The position numbers and the translations under genes are program-made. From Atherinomorus stipes (Eukaryota; Chordata; Actinopteri; Atheriniformes; Atherinidae), in NCBI GenBank assembly GCA_023101725.1, contig JALJCO010007060.1, forward strand, positions 28,501-92,500: 64,000 nt of DNA, in the 5' to 3' direction. Within the stretch, counting starts at the first letter, position 1, and each line of letters starts with the position of its first letter. Below, piece after piece: positions 33,415 to 44,600 of this stretch. The notes beneath the pieces were generated by a model. It saw only the letters and a list, made by a program, of their open reading frames with translations. It made no database searches and was not told where the DNA came from.

Positions 33415-33636
33415 TGAATTACAAATTCTCTCGCCTGGTCTGTCGGGATTCTTTTGGGTGCTTCGAACTGATGGACAAACTTTGTGATGCACCCAGTGAC
33501 CTCACTGGCAGACTTGGACTTTAGAGGGTATGCCTGTGCCCATGTAGTATAATAGTCAACCATGACACATGTATTGGTTGCCTTCCCTGGTTTCTGTCAA
33601 CTTCCCAATAAGGTCCATCCCAACCAATTCCAATAG
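33415..33636 (-). pseudogene. Ginger exon C: integrase core with the two catalytic Asp
   Basis: Acceptor TTTCTCAG; first codons LLELVGMDLIGKLTETREGN hold the first catalytic Asp (GMDLIG). A two-base loss near TACATGTGTC then shifts frame. The next frame continues MVDYYTTWAQAYPLKSKSAS and ends KRIPTDQAREFVI, which holds the second Asp (PTDQ). Donor GTAAGT follows 33415. The fold is the RNase H-like rve core that joins element ends to target DNA. Confidence 0.9.
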
Positions 33637-33843
33637 CTGAGAAACCTAACAAATATATATACGACACAACATATTTTCATACTAAAACACAGCAGACACA
33701 ACTTAATTTTTACTGACTCTTTGCAAGAGCGTGTTTTTGTGTCTTTATTTTGAATCTAAATACCATTAATTTACTAAATATAGTAGAAATTCATTTGTTT
33801 TGTTTTTTTTAAAAGTGCATTGTAGAGATGTATAGTAACTAAC

Positions 33844-33915
33844 CTTGATTGGGGTGTACTCTGTAGTCCTCTTAAAAACTGAGGCACTAGCTTGACACGC
33901 TTGGCATTGTGACAC
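33844..33915 (-). pseudogene. Ginger exon B: second half of the zinc finger (CxxC)
   Basis: Acceptor CTATCAG precedes 33915 and donor GTTAGT follows 33844. The 72 nt encode 24 codons in phase 0, beginning VSQCQACQ and ending EYTPIK. CQAC supplies the two Cys that complete the HHCC finger begun in exon A. The exon has no defect. Confidence 0.88.
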
Positions 33916-34141
33916 CTGATAGCACATTATGTAAAAGAGGGAAAATTTCAATGAAGTCATATATTGCATATACCAAGGTATAGTTCCTTCTTATCTTAGA
34001 AGAACATGCTGAAAATAAATCAAAATGCTTCTGGTTGTTTAAAGAAACTATAAGCATGTTTACAGGTTTGTTTGGGTTTTTTTTTCTTGTGCAATCACTC
34101 CCTGGGATGATACTTTAATATTTCATAAAAATTTAACATAC

Positions 34142-34428
34142 CCATTTGTTAATGTCTACAGACATGCCTGGCCAGCAGAAGCTCTTCGAAATGGCCTCTC
34201 TTGTTTTAGTTTGGCCACAGTGGGCCCCAGTAGGACTGGCATGGAAGTCCACGAAGACAGTGTTGGCCTCTTCTGTCCCACGGACCACTTTCACTTTGAG
34301 GGCTTTGTCAGTGTCATAAATCCCAGCTTTTCTTCGAAGAAGAAATTTTTTCTCTTTTTTATAAAAAGCGGGGGATAGACACCTTTCTGCTTGTATTGTA
34401 CAATTCTTTGACATTCTGTCTGCTCCAT
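34142..34428 (-). pseudogene. Ginger exon A: N-terminus and first half of HHCC zinc finger
   Basis: Start ATG at 34428-34426 (MEQTECQRIVQYKQKGVYP). A one-base loss in the C run at 34370-34374 shifts frame, after which FYKKEKKFLLRRKAGIYD and VFVDFHASPTGAHCGQTKT follow. The two His of the zinc finger are spaced H-x6-H. The exon ends at SVDINKW, phase 0, with donor GTATGT at 34141-34136. With the lost base restored in count only, the exon is 288 nt, a whole number of codons. The zinc finger normally binds element DNA ends. Confidence 0.85.
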
Positions 34429-35171
34429 TGTTTTAGCATTACTCTGCAAGTGGATTAACCTTAGTAGCGATGCCTGATAACTAGCAAGTAATATGCCGAG
34501 CTGTGATCGCACCTAATTTGCATAATTGATTGGAAACTTAATACATGACCAAAAAAAAAAGAAATAGAGAAATGTGCTGTGGGATCATTTAAAGGAATAC
34601 TATCTTTAAAGATAAGACATTTAGCTTCAAATTCCAGATATTATCATAAAACTTAAAAAACTTAATAGGCATGATCTAATTTAGGTTAGTTGAAAATGTG
34701 TGGCTTCCTTGATAACCGAAAAATTCTTTAAAAACTTAATAACCTTAAAAATAATAGACAGATGATGCGCATTCCAGCACAATAAGATGCTAGAAACAGT
34801 GTTGTCTTTAGAGCACAGGATGGGAGGATGTTCACGATATTGGCTATGGACACAGACTGTGGCTTACTCAAAGACATTTCCGAGTTGTCTGTACCCTGTA
34901 TAGGCCTAACTTTGAAGTTAGTAAATGAAGACCAAACTCCCTCATAATTACATCAGTATTTATGGTTCATATGAGGTACTTATTATAAAAAGATCTGTTG
35001 CCAGGATAAAACGTAAGCTATATAAGCAGGGGAAACAAATCATAGCAGACCGAGTTACACTGGCTGCTATGATGTGTATCCCCTGTGTAACTATAGTAAA
35101 TGAAGAGCAAACTCACATATTTACAGCAGTATTTATGGTTAATATGAGGTACTCATATATGGAAAGATCTG
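34429..35171. other. Region upstream of the Ginger ATG with a two-copy direct repeat
   Basis: 34921-34998 and 35096-35172 are diverged direct copies (GTAAATGAAGACCAAACTCC and GTAAATGAAGAGCAAACTCA, each ending AAAGATCTGT), about 175 bp apart. The rest is AT-rich. If the Ginger 5' terminus survives it should lie here or in the array beyond, but no inverted repeat is evident. Confidence 0.6.
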
Positions 35172-36086
35172 TCGACAAAAAGCTGAGAAAGGTTTCCCAA
35201 ACCTCAGTGACACGACAAAAAGCTGAGAAAGGTTTCCTAAACCTCAGTGATACGACAAAAAGCTGAGAAAGGTTTCCCTAAACCTCAGTGACACGACAAA
35301 AAGCTGAGAAAGGTTTCCCTAAACCTCAGTGATACGACAAAAAGCTGAGAAAGGTTTCCCTAAACCTCTGTGACACGACAAAAAGCTGAGAAAGGTTTCC
35401 TAAACCTCTGTGACACGACAAAAAGCTGAGAAAGGTTTCCCTAAACCTCTGTGACACGACAAAAAGCTGAGAAAGGTTTCCCTAAACCTCTGTGACACGA
35501 CAAAAAGCTGAGAAAGGTTTCCCTAAACCTCAGTGATATGACAAAAAGCTGAGAAAGGTTTCCCTAAACCTCAGTGACACGACAAAAAGCTGAGAAAGGT
35601 TTCCCTAAACCTCTGTGACACGACAAAAAAGCTGAGAAAGGTTTCCTAAACCTCTGTGACACGACAAAAAGCTGAGAAAGGTTTCCCTAAACCTCAGTGA
35701 TATGACAAAAAGCTGAGAAAGGTTTCCCTAAACCTCTGTGACACGACAAAAAGCTGAGAAAGGTTTCCCTAAACCTCTGTTACACGACAAAAAGCTGAGA
35801 AAGGTTTCCCTAAACCTCAGTGATACGACAAAAAGCTGAGAAAGGTTTCCCTAAACCTCTGTGATACGACAAAAAGCTGAGAAAGGTTTCCCTAAACCTC
35901 TGTGACACGACAAAAAGCTTAGAAAGGTTTCCCTAAACCTCAGTGACACGACAAAAAGCTGAGAAAGTTTTCCCTAAACCTCTGTGATACGACAAAAAGC
36001 TGAGAAAGGTTTCCCTAAACCTCAGTGATACGACAAAAAGCTGAGAAAGGTTTCCCTAAACCTCTGTGACACGACAAAAAGATCCA
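35172..36086. repeat. Minisatellite, 41-bp unit, about 22 copies
   Basis: GACAAAAAGCTGAGAAAGGT plus TTCCCTAAACCTCAGTGACAC repeats every 41 bp. Variants CAGTG/CTGTG and ACACG/ATACG alternate. One unit has an extra A (35625). The first copies lack one C, producing 40-bp units. The array has the same unit length as the array at 11474 but unrelated sequence. Confidence 0.95.
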
Positions 36087-36284
36087 AACAAGAACTTTGG
36101 AGACCCGCATACTGGTCTGTTTGGGTGCGCGCTCCCGCTCCTGCATCAGGGGATTCGGGGGATACGATTTCTGTCAGGGATAACTACCTTGACACGACAC
36201 CGGACAGTTTAACGAGTGACAAGAATGGCTACCACCCCCCCATGCAGCTCAGTGCTCCAGCTAAAGAGCCTGCAATAGTTTCTC

Positions 36285-36889
36285 CACCTGGGTATGGCTC
36301 ACACGTTTGGAAGTCGTTTTGGTTTTAGGAAAACTAACAAAACTCTGGACAAGACATTAAAAGTAAGTACCTTCGTCATACAGTGAACGTGCTACAGCAC
36401 CTCCAGCAATTCCATCCTGAGACGGAGAATGCACCCCCGCCTGTCCCAGCACAACAGAGGACCATCTTTGATACGATCACTGAACTTCCTAGGAGTTCGG
36501 AGAAAGCCCGTCCTTTCACGCATTCAACAGGCCGATTCACTGGCACAGATCTGCAGCCTTATTCAGCGGCAAACAACAAGGCAACTGCGAGCCGCGGAGC
36601 CACGTTACAAATGCCTGCATCGCACCTGTTTTACAACGAAGGAGGTTCCAAAAATCTACGATGCGACAGAGAAGGTAAACATTTGCTGGCAGTTCTTTAG
36701 TGTGAGTTTGGTCTCTGTTTAGTCGTCATAATCGAATCGAATCGTGAAGTGATCTGGAAGGACGACGCTAGTAGAAACTAGAGTTTGTTTTATTGTTTTA
36801 AATGTGACATTTAATAATTCACCCTGAGGGCCAGACTGGACCCTCTGTGGGCCGGCTTGTGCCCCCGGGCCTTATGTTTGACACCCCTG
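36285..36889 (+). pseudogene. hAT transposase remnant (BED/ZBED type) with 3' terminus
   Basis: YGSHVWKSFWF begins a BED zinc finger. Then comes a donor-like AAAAGTAAGTACC. HLQQFHPETENAPP carries the finger His pair. Later frames give FTHSTGRFTGTDLQPYSAAN and, shifted, EPRYKCLHRTCFTTKEVPKI. These match ZBED-like hAT transposases. Only the N-terminal third remains. The terminus CCCGGGCCTTATGTTTGACA ending CCCCTG at 36889 is the CAGGGGTGTCAAA type hAT end. The left end is lost, probably in the neighbouring array. Confidence 0.78.
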
Positions 36890-37756
36890 CTCTACAGGCT
36901 GTAATCTTTTAGGAGCCAACAACAACAACGTAAACAACAACATGCATGTAAAGCGGAGCTCCACTGTCTCTGCCGGCAACAGAAACCGTCCTGATCTACG
37001 GGAACAGCAGGTATTCCACATTCAGGTATCACATTTACTGCAGACTGATGATGTCACGCTGCTTCCACGCACTGACTCAGGTTTCCTCCATGTTCATAAA
37101 ATATTGATGCTACTGTAGCTTCTGCTGCGACTTGGCAGTGAGCAGCTCTTCATTTGTAATTGGGTGCAGTTCTTGGTGAAACGTGACGTCCCTTTAGGTC
37201 TGCTGAGCATCTGCTGTGAGCCGGGACGCTCGTCCTGCTGTCCAGCGTCTCCGGCCTGTCCCACATCTCTGCCTGCCGCTGCAGCGCTCCACTCCCGGCC
37301 TGGAAGAGAAGTCTGCTCATGTGAAAGAAAACACAGGAGAACATGAAAAAGGCTGTTTTTGCTTCTTGGCGTCTGTCGGCACAGACGCTGAGCACGTTCC
37401 TGTTCACCGTTTTCAGGGACGGAAGTCTGCAGGTTCTGGTCAAAGAGGTTCAGTTTATTCCTGATCTGCAACGGGAACAGATGTAAGCTGCGCTACGTAA
37501 CGACCATGATAGAAGTCTGCGTTCCGCACGTGTGACGGCACCGTGGCATTGATGTGCTTTTCTGGAACTTTCCTGAGGCTGGAAACGGCTTCAGTACTTC
37601 ATCTGCCAGGACGCTGCCGCTGACTTTGACGTCACGCAACAAATTCATCGTTTTTGTCGGCTTGTAATGAGCAGAAGAATTCTGCCAACAGAACAAGACA
37701 AATTTTCTTGATAAGATTTCTTGAAATAAGATGCATTGCCTTTTAAACCAGTGATT
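36890..37756. other. Unassigned sequence
   Basis: Open frames of about 100 codons exist on both strands at 37094-37471, without recognisable domains, so I call no gene. At 37757 a CAGTGATTCCTAAACTTTTT motif resembles a hAT-like terminus, but its partner is not seen. Confidence 0.4.
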
Positions 37757-37924
37757 CCTAAACTTTTTTTGCAGGGCCACCCCTTTCATTGGCAGTTATG
37801 TCAAGCCCCCCATCCCACCACCGCTACCACATGCACCTGAACATTTACCATGGGACACATGAAAATACGTGCTGCATTTGTTCATTAGTGCTGGAAAGAA
37901 TATGCCCATTTTTTGTTAGAAGTA

Positions 37925-38880
37925 GGGTAGACTGAGTACAGTGGAGACGCCAGTTCCTTGCGCATACAGCAAGCTTTTGCTGTGAATTTTGGTGTGCGCA
38001 TGCGTATTTGCATCCTGTTTGAGCGTGGGAAAATTCAGCCTAAAGTGTGAAGCTTCGTGGTGAAGATATTCAAAAAAGTATTTTTGATAGGTAAGATTTA
38101 GATTTCACCATGTTGCTTACACGAACATCTTCCTCCGCTTATGCTACTTTTAAAGTTAACTTCTAAATCTGCAAACGTTGTTTTGTGCACTAAAAACTGA
38201 GATATGCATGACATCATAGCATGTCAGGTCTTCACATGAATCAGTGAAATGTGCGAGGTGGTCATCAGGTACAGTCGAGACATTGTGTCTCAGCTGTACC
38301 TGATGCAGAACGCTGTTGCTCTGCATGCTGTTCAGCAGCAGACATACAGCAGGATTTTAAGATTTAAGTCACAATCAGGCAAAATTAGAACAAATAAAAG
38401 GTAGTTTTGTTTTTTGGGTTTCTTTTTTTACATTTGAACAGTCTACATCTCTGACTTGTCATTCCGTTATTATGTTTACATGTGTACTGTTTGCAGTATC
38501 CAGTAAATAATATGTTCTTTAAAATTTTTTTTAAAGTTTGCCTTTGTTATTGTTGAATTAAATCAGACTGAAAACGTAATAAAGTGTAAAAAAGTTGTAA
38601 TTTTTTAATAGTCCATCAGCAGTATCAGCTCTCCAGTCATTTCAATTGTGGCTCAACTGTACTGTATTTTTATTCTATGGTACAGTTGAGATGAAAACAC
38701 ACCTTTTGTTTCTAAATAATTGTGAAAATTATAAATAACATATATTATTTCTTGGTTATTTTTTTAGTACACAAGGATGTATTTTGTAAAATAAAGCTTC
38801 TGTCCAGACCCTTTTTGATGTTTAATTTTTGCGTGGAAATGAGAGGAGTGAAAACTGTCCCAACTGCACTCAGTCTACCC
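37925..38880. mobile_element. TA-flanked mariner-like MITE, 956 bp
   Basis: TA at 37923-37924 and 38881-38882 brackets inverted ends GGGTAGACTGAGTACAGTGG and the complement of GGGTAGACTGAGTGCAGTTG. Palindromic internal copies (GGTACAGTCGAGAC with CTCAGCTGTACC; CTCAACTGTACT with TACAGTTGAGA) suggest repeated transposase-binding sites. There is no transposase frame, so it is a deletion derivative of a Tc1/mariner element. Confidence 0.82.
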
Positions 38881-38989
38881 TACAAAAACTATACTTTTAG
38901 CCTGGCTGTGCCCCCCCCCCCCCGACATAGCCTTGAGCAGGATGAAGACGATGATGATGCTGCAGTACAGGTAGGATGATGATGATGAT

Positions 38990-39430
38990 GATGCCCCCTT
39001 AGTTCCAGTGGAAGGAACTCTGAATGCTTCAGCATACCAAGACATTCTGGACAACTTTGTGGGACCAGTTTGGAGCTGGCCCCTTCCTCTTCCAACATGA
39101 CTGTGCACCAGTGCACAAAGCAGGTCCATGAAGACCTGGATGCAGAGTCTGGTGTGGAGGAACTGGACTGGCCTGCACAGAGTCCTGACCTCAGCCCCAT
39201 AGAACAGCTTTGGGATGAATCAGAGCGGAGACTGAGAGCCAGGCCTTCTGGTCCAACATCAGTGTGACCTCACAAATGTGCTTCTGGAAGATGGTCAAAG
39301 ATTCCCAGAAACACTCCTAAACCTTGTGGACAGCCTTCCCAGAAGATGAAGCTGTTCTAGCTGCAAAGGTGGACCAACATCATCCTGAACCCGACGGATC
39401 AGGAATGATGTTACTGAAGCTCAGATGGGA
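38990..39430 (+). pseudogene. Second Tc1-family transposase remnant (C-terminal half)
   Basis: Frames give FQHDCAPVHK (second catalytic Asp, GAC at 39099-39101), VEELDWPAQSPDLSPIEQLW (catalytic Glu, GAA at 39202-39204), ERRLRARPSGPTSV and NLVDSLPRR. The family differs from the element at 9575, which reads [10 protein letters not shown] and [14 protein letters not shown]. The 5' half and both inverted repeats are absent and several frameshifts occur, so it is an old fragment. Its 3' edge is near 39430. Confidence 0.85.
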
Positions 39431-41649
39431 GTCAATTCAATTCAAATTAGTCAGCCTGGCTACAGCGCTGAAAAGGAACCTGGGATTCTTCCTGTTCTCC
39501 TCCATCAATGATGAATAGTAAGCTGTTCTAGTCTTACGTGAGGATTTTAAATAAACTTTTAGACTTTCTTTCCAGACTAAGTGAGACTCCTCTAAGCTAG
39601 ATGTGCCATTTCCTCTGAAGTCGTCTTGATGTTTGTTTTAAAGCTCATAGCTGGGAATTAACACCAGCACACCCAGAAATGTTCTGATTTTCCCCCACAC
39701 CACCATCACCCCCACCCCCCCACTGCCACTGGCCCATTCACTCCCCATTTTATACAAATCAGGTAATCTGAATGTATCTGAATGTCAGTGCCACTATTTA
39801 CACTGTCCAGTATATAAATATATATATATAAATATATATATACAGTATATACACACACACACACACTGTATAGCTGGACTCTGCAAGAACACGCTGTTTG
39901 TTCCTGGATGCATTGGCATAATAGAGGCCGAGTTGAGGAGGCGTTAAAAACCCCTGGGAAATACTAGACTCCGCGGTTGGTAGGAAGGTTAAGACCTGAA
40001 CCAGTTCTGCAGTTGGTGGGTTAAGTGTTAAACCGAGGAGCCTGCTTCTTCCGACAGATGTGAGACAATACTTCTGGATAAATAGTGTACACTGTGTATG
40101 TCGAGCAAATGCGGACCAGTTTGTCCTCGAGGGCAGAAGTCTACGTTGAATGGGGGGTTGGGGGCTGCCGGGGGGGCTGACCGGAAGGGTGGTACCTGGA
40201 TGGGCTTGGACCCTGTTATTACTGCCAGCAGTTCTAGTTCATATTGAAATTGTTCTTGGTAGAAATCAGGGGAAACCCGGTCAGTCCCAGAGCTGGACCG
40301 GGTTTACTGGGTCCAGATGACTGGGACATAAAACTGTCCTGAGACGTGCAAACACCCCGTTATTGTCTGCTTCTTCTCTTCCTCCATCCCACCCCCCATC
40401 CTCTTCCTCTGCTCGTCCTCTCTAACACTCCCTGATCTGTCTGTCTCCGTTGGTGCCCCCCCCCCCACCCCCTGAGCTGGAGCTAGCAGTTCTGATAAAT
40501 GAGCCGTGACAGCCGGGACGTCTGCTGAAGACCGGCTCATACTGAAGGACTTCACTCTGGTGTCAGACGGTGACGTGATGAGCGGACACAGATCCACCGA
40601 GACCAGCACATGACAGAGGAAACAGCCTCTTGTCGTCCTGGAGACCGACGGGTCCGTTCTGTCCTGTCAAGTGTGGACGTCCTTATAAAAGACTTGCATA
40701 CATGACTCCTATCATGTACCGTGACGTGATGAGTCCAGCGTTTCTGTCTTCTGTAGATTACATGGAGTCTTCCACGGGGAGACAGCAGTTGTGGGTGTCA
40801 GCGTTGGACATGTATGAGTCCATCGAACATGTAAATGACGGATGTTTTACCCACAGTGCATCACAAAGCTCTTCTTCCTTTCTTCCACACATAGAGGACC
40901 ATCATTTTCTTCTTTTCAGACACATAGAACTTCCTGCTTGCTTGTTGATCTTTGGCTGCTCCTGATTGGACGTTGCCATCAGTTTAAGCTCTCTGATTGG
41001 TGGAACATGAACATGGGATAAATAATGGTGTCATCATGGATCATGGTGGATTCACCAGATAGTCTCTGGATAAACACCACGTTTATAGGCTGGATTATAA
41101 ACCTCGTTGATGGGATAGAAATGCTGGAAAACCTCCGTAGATCAGCTGAAGGATTAACTATCCATCACAGCGGTGCACACTCATGATGATGATGATGAAG
41201 GTGACAGACCTCGGGGAGGTCTGGAGGAGGTTTCAGGGTGAAACATTAAAGGATAAGTCTCTTTCCAGCATCATGGTGGAGACGGGGCAGCCTCTATCAG
41301 ACATCATCTGCAGCACAACTCCTTCATTTCATCAGGACTTGAAGTAGAATGAAGGAATGAACGAGTGCCATCAACCGCTGAGTCCAGATTTAGCTTTCTG
41401 TTAGTTATCAGGGTTCTACACACTTTTCAGGGCCACGTGTTCATGATGCGTGCTTCTGTAGTACAGCTGGGACGAGCAGCTCGCTTTTTCTAAACACTAT
41501 TCAAACTAAGACCCCCCCCCCCCACCGGGCTAAATGCCGCATCAGTTTTCAGCCCCAAGCTTCTCCTTCAAAGCTAGAAAGTACGTGAAAGTAGGTCTCC
41601 TTCAGTCAGACTTGACCATGGAAACGGCATCAACGTCGACTGTGGCTGG
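39431..41649. other. Unassigned sequence with simple repeats
   Basis: A TA/CA microsatellite lies at about 39812-39872 and C or G runs near 40165-40176, 40458-40466 and 41512-41523. A CCACC-rich stretch at 39695-39725 resembles a repeat tail. No gene is recognised. Open frames of about 100 codons lack domains. Confidence 0.45.
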
Positions 41650-44600
41650 TCAGACTGATACAGGAGCATCAGTCTCTACCACAGACCGATACAGGAGCGT
41701 CAGTCTCTACAACAGACCGATACAGGAGCATCAGTCTCTACCACAGACCGATACAGGAGCATCAGTCTCTACCACAGAGCAGATGCAGTCAGACCGATAC
41801 AGGAGCATCAGTCTCTACCACAGACCGATACAGGAGCATCAGTCTCTACCACAGACCGATACAGGAGCATCAGTCTCTACCACAGACCGATACAGGAGCG
41901 TCAGTCTCTACCACAGACCGATACAGGAGCATCAGTCTCTACCACAGACCGATACAGGAGCATCAGTCTCTACCACAGAGCAGATGTAGTCAGACCGATA
42001 CAGGAGCATCAGTCTCTACCACAGACCGATACATGAGCGTCAGTCTCTACCACAGAGCAGATGTAGTCAGACCGATACAGGAGCATCAGTCTCTACCACA
42101 GACCGATACAGGAGCATCAGTCTCTACCACAGAGCAGATGTAGTCAGACCGATACAGGATCGTCAGTCTCTACCACAGAGCAGATGCAGTCAGAACGATA
42201 CAGGAGCATCAGTCTCTACCACAGAGCAGATGTAGTCAGACCGATACAGGAGCATCAGTCTCTACCACAGACCGATACAGGAGCGTCAGTCTCTACCACA
42301 GAGCAGATGTAGTCAGACCGATACAGGAGCATCAGTCTCTACCACAGACCGATACAGGAGCATCAGTCTCTACCACAGACCGATACAGGAGCGTCAGTCT
42401 CTACCACAGAGCAGATGTAGTCAGACCGATACAGGAGCATCAGTCTCTACCACAGACCGATACAGGAGCATCAGTCTCTACCACAGACCGATACAGGAGC
42501 GTCAGTCTCTACCACAGAGCAGATGTAGTCAGACCGATACAGGAGCATCAGTCTCTACCACAGAGCAGATGTAGTCAGACCGATACAGGAGCATCAGTCT
42601 CTACCACAGACCGATACAGGAGCATCAGTCTCTACCACAGACCGATACAGGAGCGTCAGTCTCTACCACAGAGCAGATGTAGTCAGACCGATACAGGAGC
42701 ATCAGTCTCTACCACAGAGCAGATGCAGTCAGACCGATATAGGAGCATCAGTCTCTACCACAGAGCAGATGTAGTCAGACCGATACAGGAGCATCAGTCT
42801 CTACCACAGACCGATACAGGAGCGTCAGTCTCTACCACAGAGCAGATGTAGTCAGACCGATACAGGAGCATCAGTCTCTACCACAGACCGATACAGGAGC
42901 ATCAGTCTCTACCACAGACCGATACAGGAGCGTCAGTCCCTACCACAGAGCAGATGTAGTCAGACCGATACAGGAGCATCAGTCTCTACCACAGACCGAT
43001 ACAGGAGCATCAGTCTCTACCACAGACCGATACAGGAGCGTCAGTCTCTACCACAGAGCAGATGTAGTCAGACCGATACAGGAGCATCAGTCTCTACCAC
43101 AGAGCAGATGTAGTCAGACCGATACAGGAGCATCAGTCTCTACCACAGACCGATACAGGAGCGTCAGTCTCTACCACAGAGCAGATGTAGTCAGACCGAT
43201 ACAGGAGCATCAGTCTCTACCACAGACCGATACAGGAGCATCAGTCTCTACCACAGAGCAGATGCAGTCAGACCGATACAGGAGCATCAGTCTCTACCAC
43301 AGACCGATACAGGAGCGTCAGTCTCTACAACAGACCGATACAGGAGCATCAGTCTCTACCACAGACCGATACAGGAGCATCAGTCTCTACCACAGAGCAG
43401 ATGCAGTCAGACCGATACAGGAGCATCAGTCTCTACCACAGACCGATACAGGAGCGTCAGTCTCTACCACAGACCGATACAGGAGCGTCAGTCTCTACCA
43501 CAGACCGATACAGGAGCGTCAGTCTCTACCACAGACCGATACAGGAGCATCAGTCTCTACCACAGACCGATACAGGAGCGTCAGTCTCTACCACAGAGCA
43601 GATGTAGTCAGACCGATACAGGAGCATCAGTCTCTACCACAGACCGATACAGGAGCGTCAGTCTCTACCACAGAGCAGATGTAGTCAGACCGATACAGGA
43701 GCATCAGTCTCTACCACAGAGCAGATGTAGTCAGACGATACAGGGCCGCCCCAGACCATACAGGAGGTCAGTCTCTACCACAGAGCAGATGTAGTCAGAC
43801 CGATACAGGAGCATCAGTCTCTACCACAGACCGATACAGGAGCATCAGTCTCTACCACAGACCGATACAGGAGCGTCAGTCTCTACCACAGAGCAGATGT
43901 AGTCAGACCGATACAGGAGCATCAGTCTCTACCACAGACCGATACAGGAGGTGTTCCAGAGCAGATGCAGTCAGACCGATACAGGAGCGTCAGTCTCTAC
44001 CACAGACCGATACAGGAGCATCAGTCTCTACCACAGAGCAGATGCAGTAAGACCGATACAGGAGCATCAGTCTCTACCACAGAGCAGATGCAGTCAGACC
44101 GATACAGGAGCATCAGTCTCTACCAACGAGCAGATGCAGTCAGACCGATACAGGAGCATCAGTCTCTACCACAGACCGATACAGGAGCATCAGTCTCTAC
44201 CACAGAGCAGATGTAGTCAGACCGATACAGGAGCATCAGTCTCTACCACAGACCGATACAGGAGCGTCAGTCTCTACCACAGAGCAGATGCAGTCAGACC
44301 GATACAGGAGCATCAGTCTCTACCACAGACCGATACAGGAGCGTCAGTCTCTACCACAGAGCAGATGTAGTCAGACCGATACAGGAGCGTCAGTCTCTAC
44401 CACAGACCGATACAGGAGCGTCAGTCTCTACCACAGAGCAGATGTAGTCAGACCGATACAGGAGCGTCAGTCTCTACAGGCAGACCGACAGGAGCATCAG
44501 TCTCTACCACAGACCGATACAGGAGCGTCAGTCTCTACCACAGAGCAGATGTAGTCAGACCGATACAGGAGCATCAGTCTCTACCACAGACCGATACAGG

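Larger units (their letters stand above)
25858..34428 (-). mobile_element. Ginger1-class DNA transposon gene (integrase plus Ulp1 protease), degenerate
   Basis: Reading the minus strand from 34428 down, the exons encode an HHCC zinc finger, a DDE integrase core, a YPYE-type post-core segment, a GPY/F module, a low-complexity linker and a C48 (Ulp1/SENP-like) protease. A Gypsy-like integrase fused to a C-terminal Ulp1 domain, with introns and no reverse transcriptase or gag, is the published hallmark of Ginger1 DNA transposons. Related vertebrate genes are named GIN1-like. I found no terminal inverted repeats or CCGG/CCGT duplications, so the element's ends are unknown. It has been invaded by a hAT element and by a 33-bp array. 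Confidence 0.82.

Noticed and set aside
33415..34428. LTR retrotransposon or endogenous retrovirus pol
   Set aside because: Integrase motifs occur without gag, protease, reverse transcriptase or LTRs, the coding region is split by introns, and a Ulp1 protease follows. Ginger fits better.
37094..37471. Possible host exon on either strand
   Set aside because: Open over about 100 codons, but with overlapping frames on both strands, no recognised domain and no matching splice pair.
37757..37850. hAT-like terminus CAGTGATTCCTAAACTTTTT
   Set aside because: No paired inverted end or 8-bp duplication was found, so it was not called as an element.
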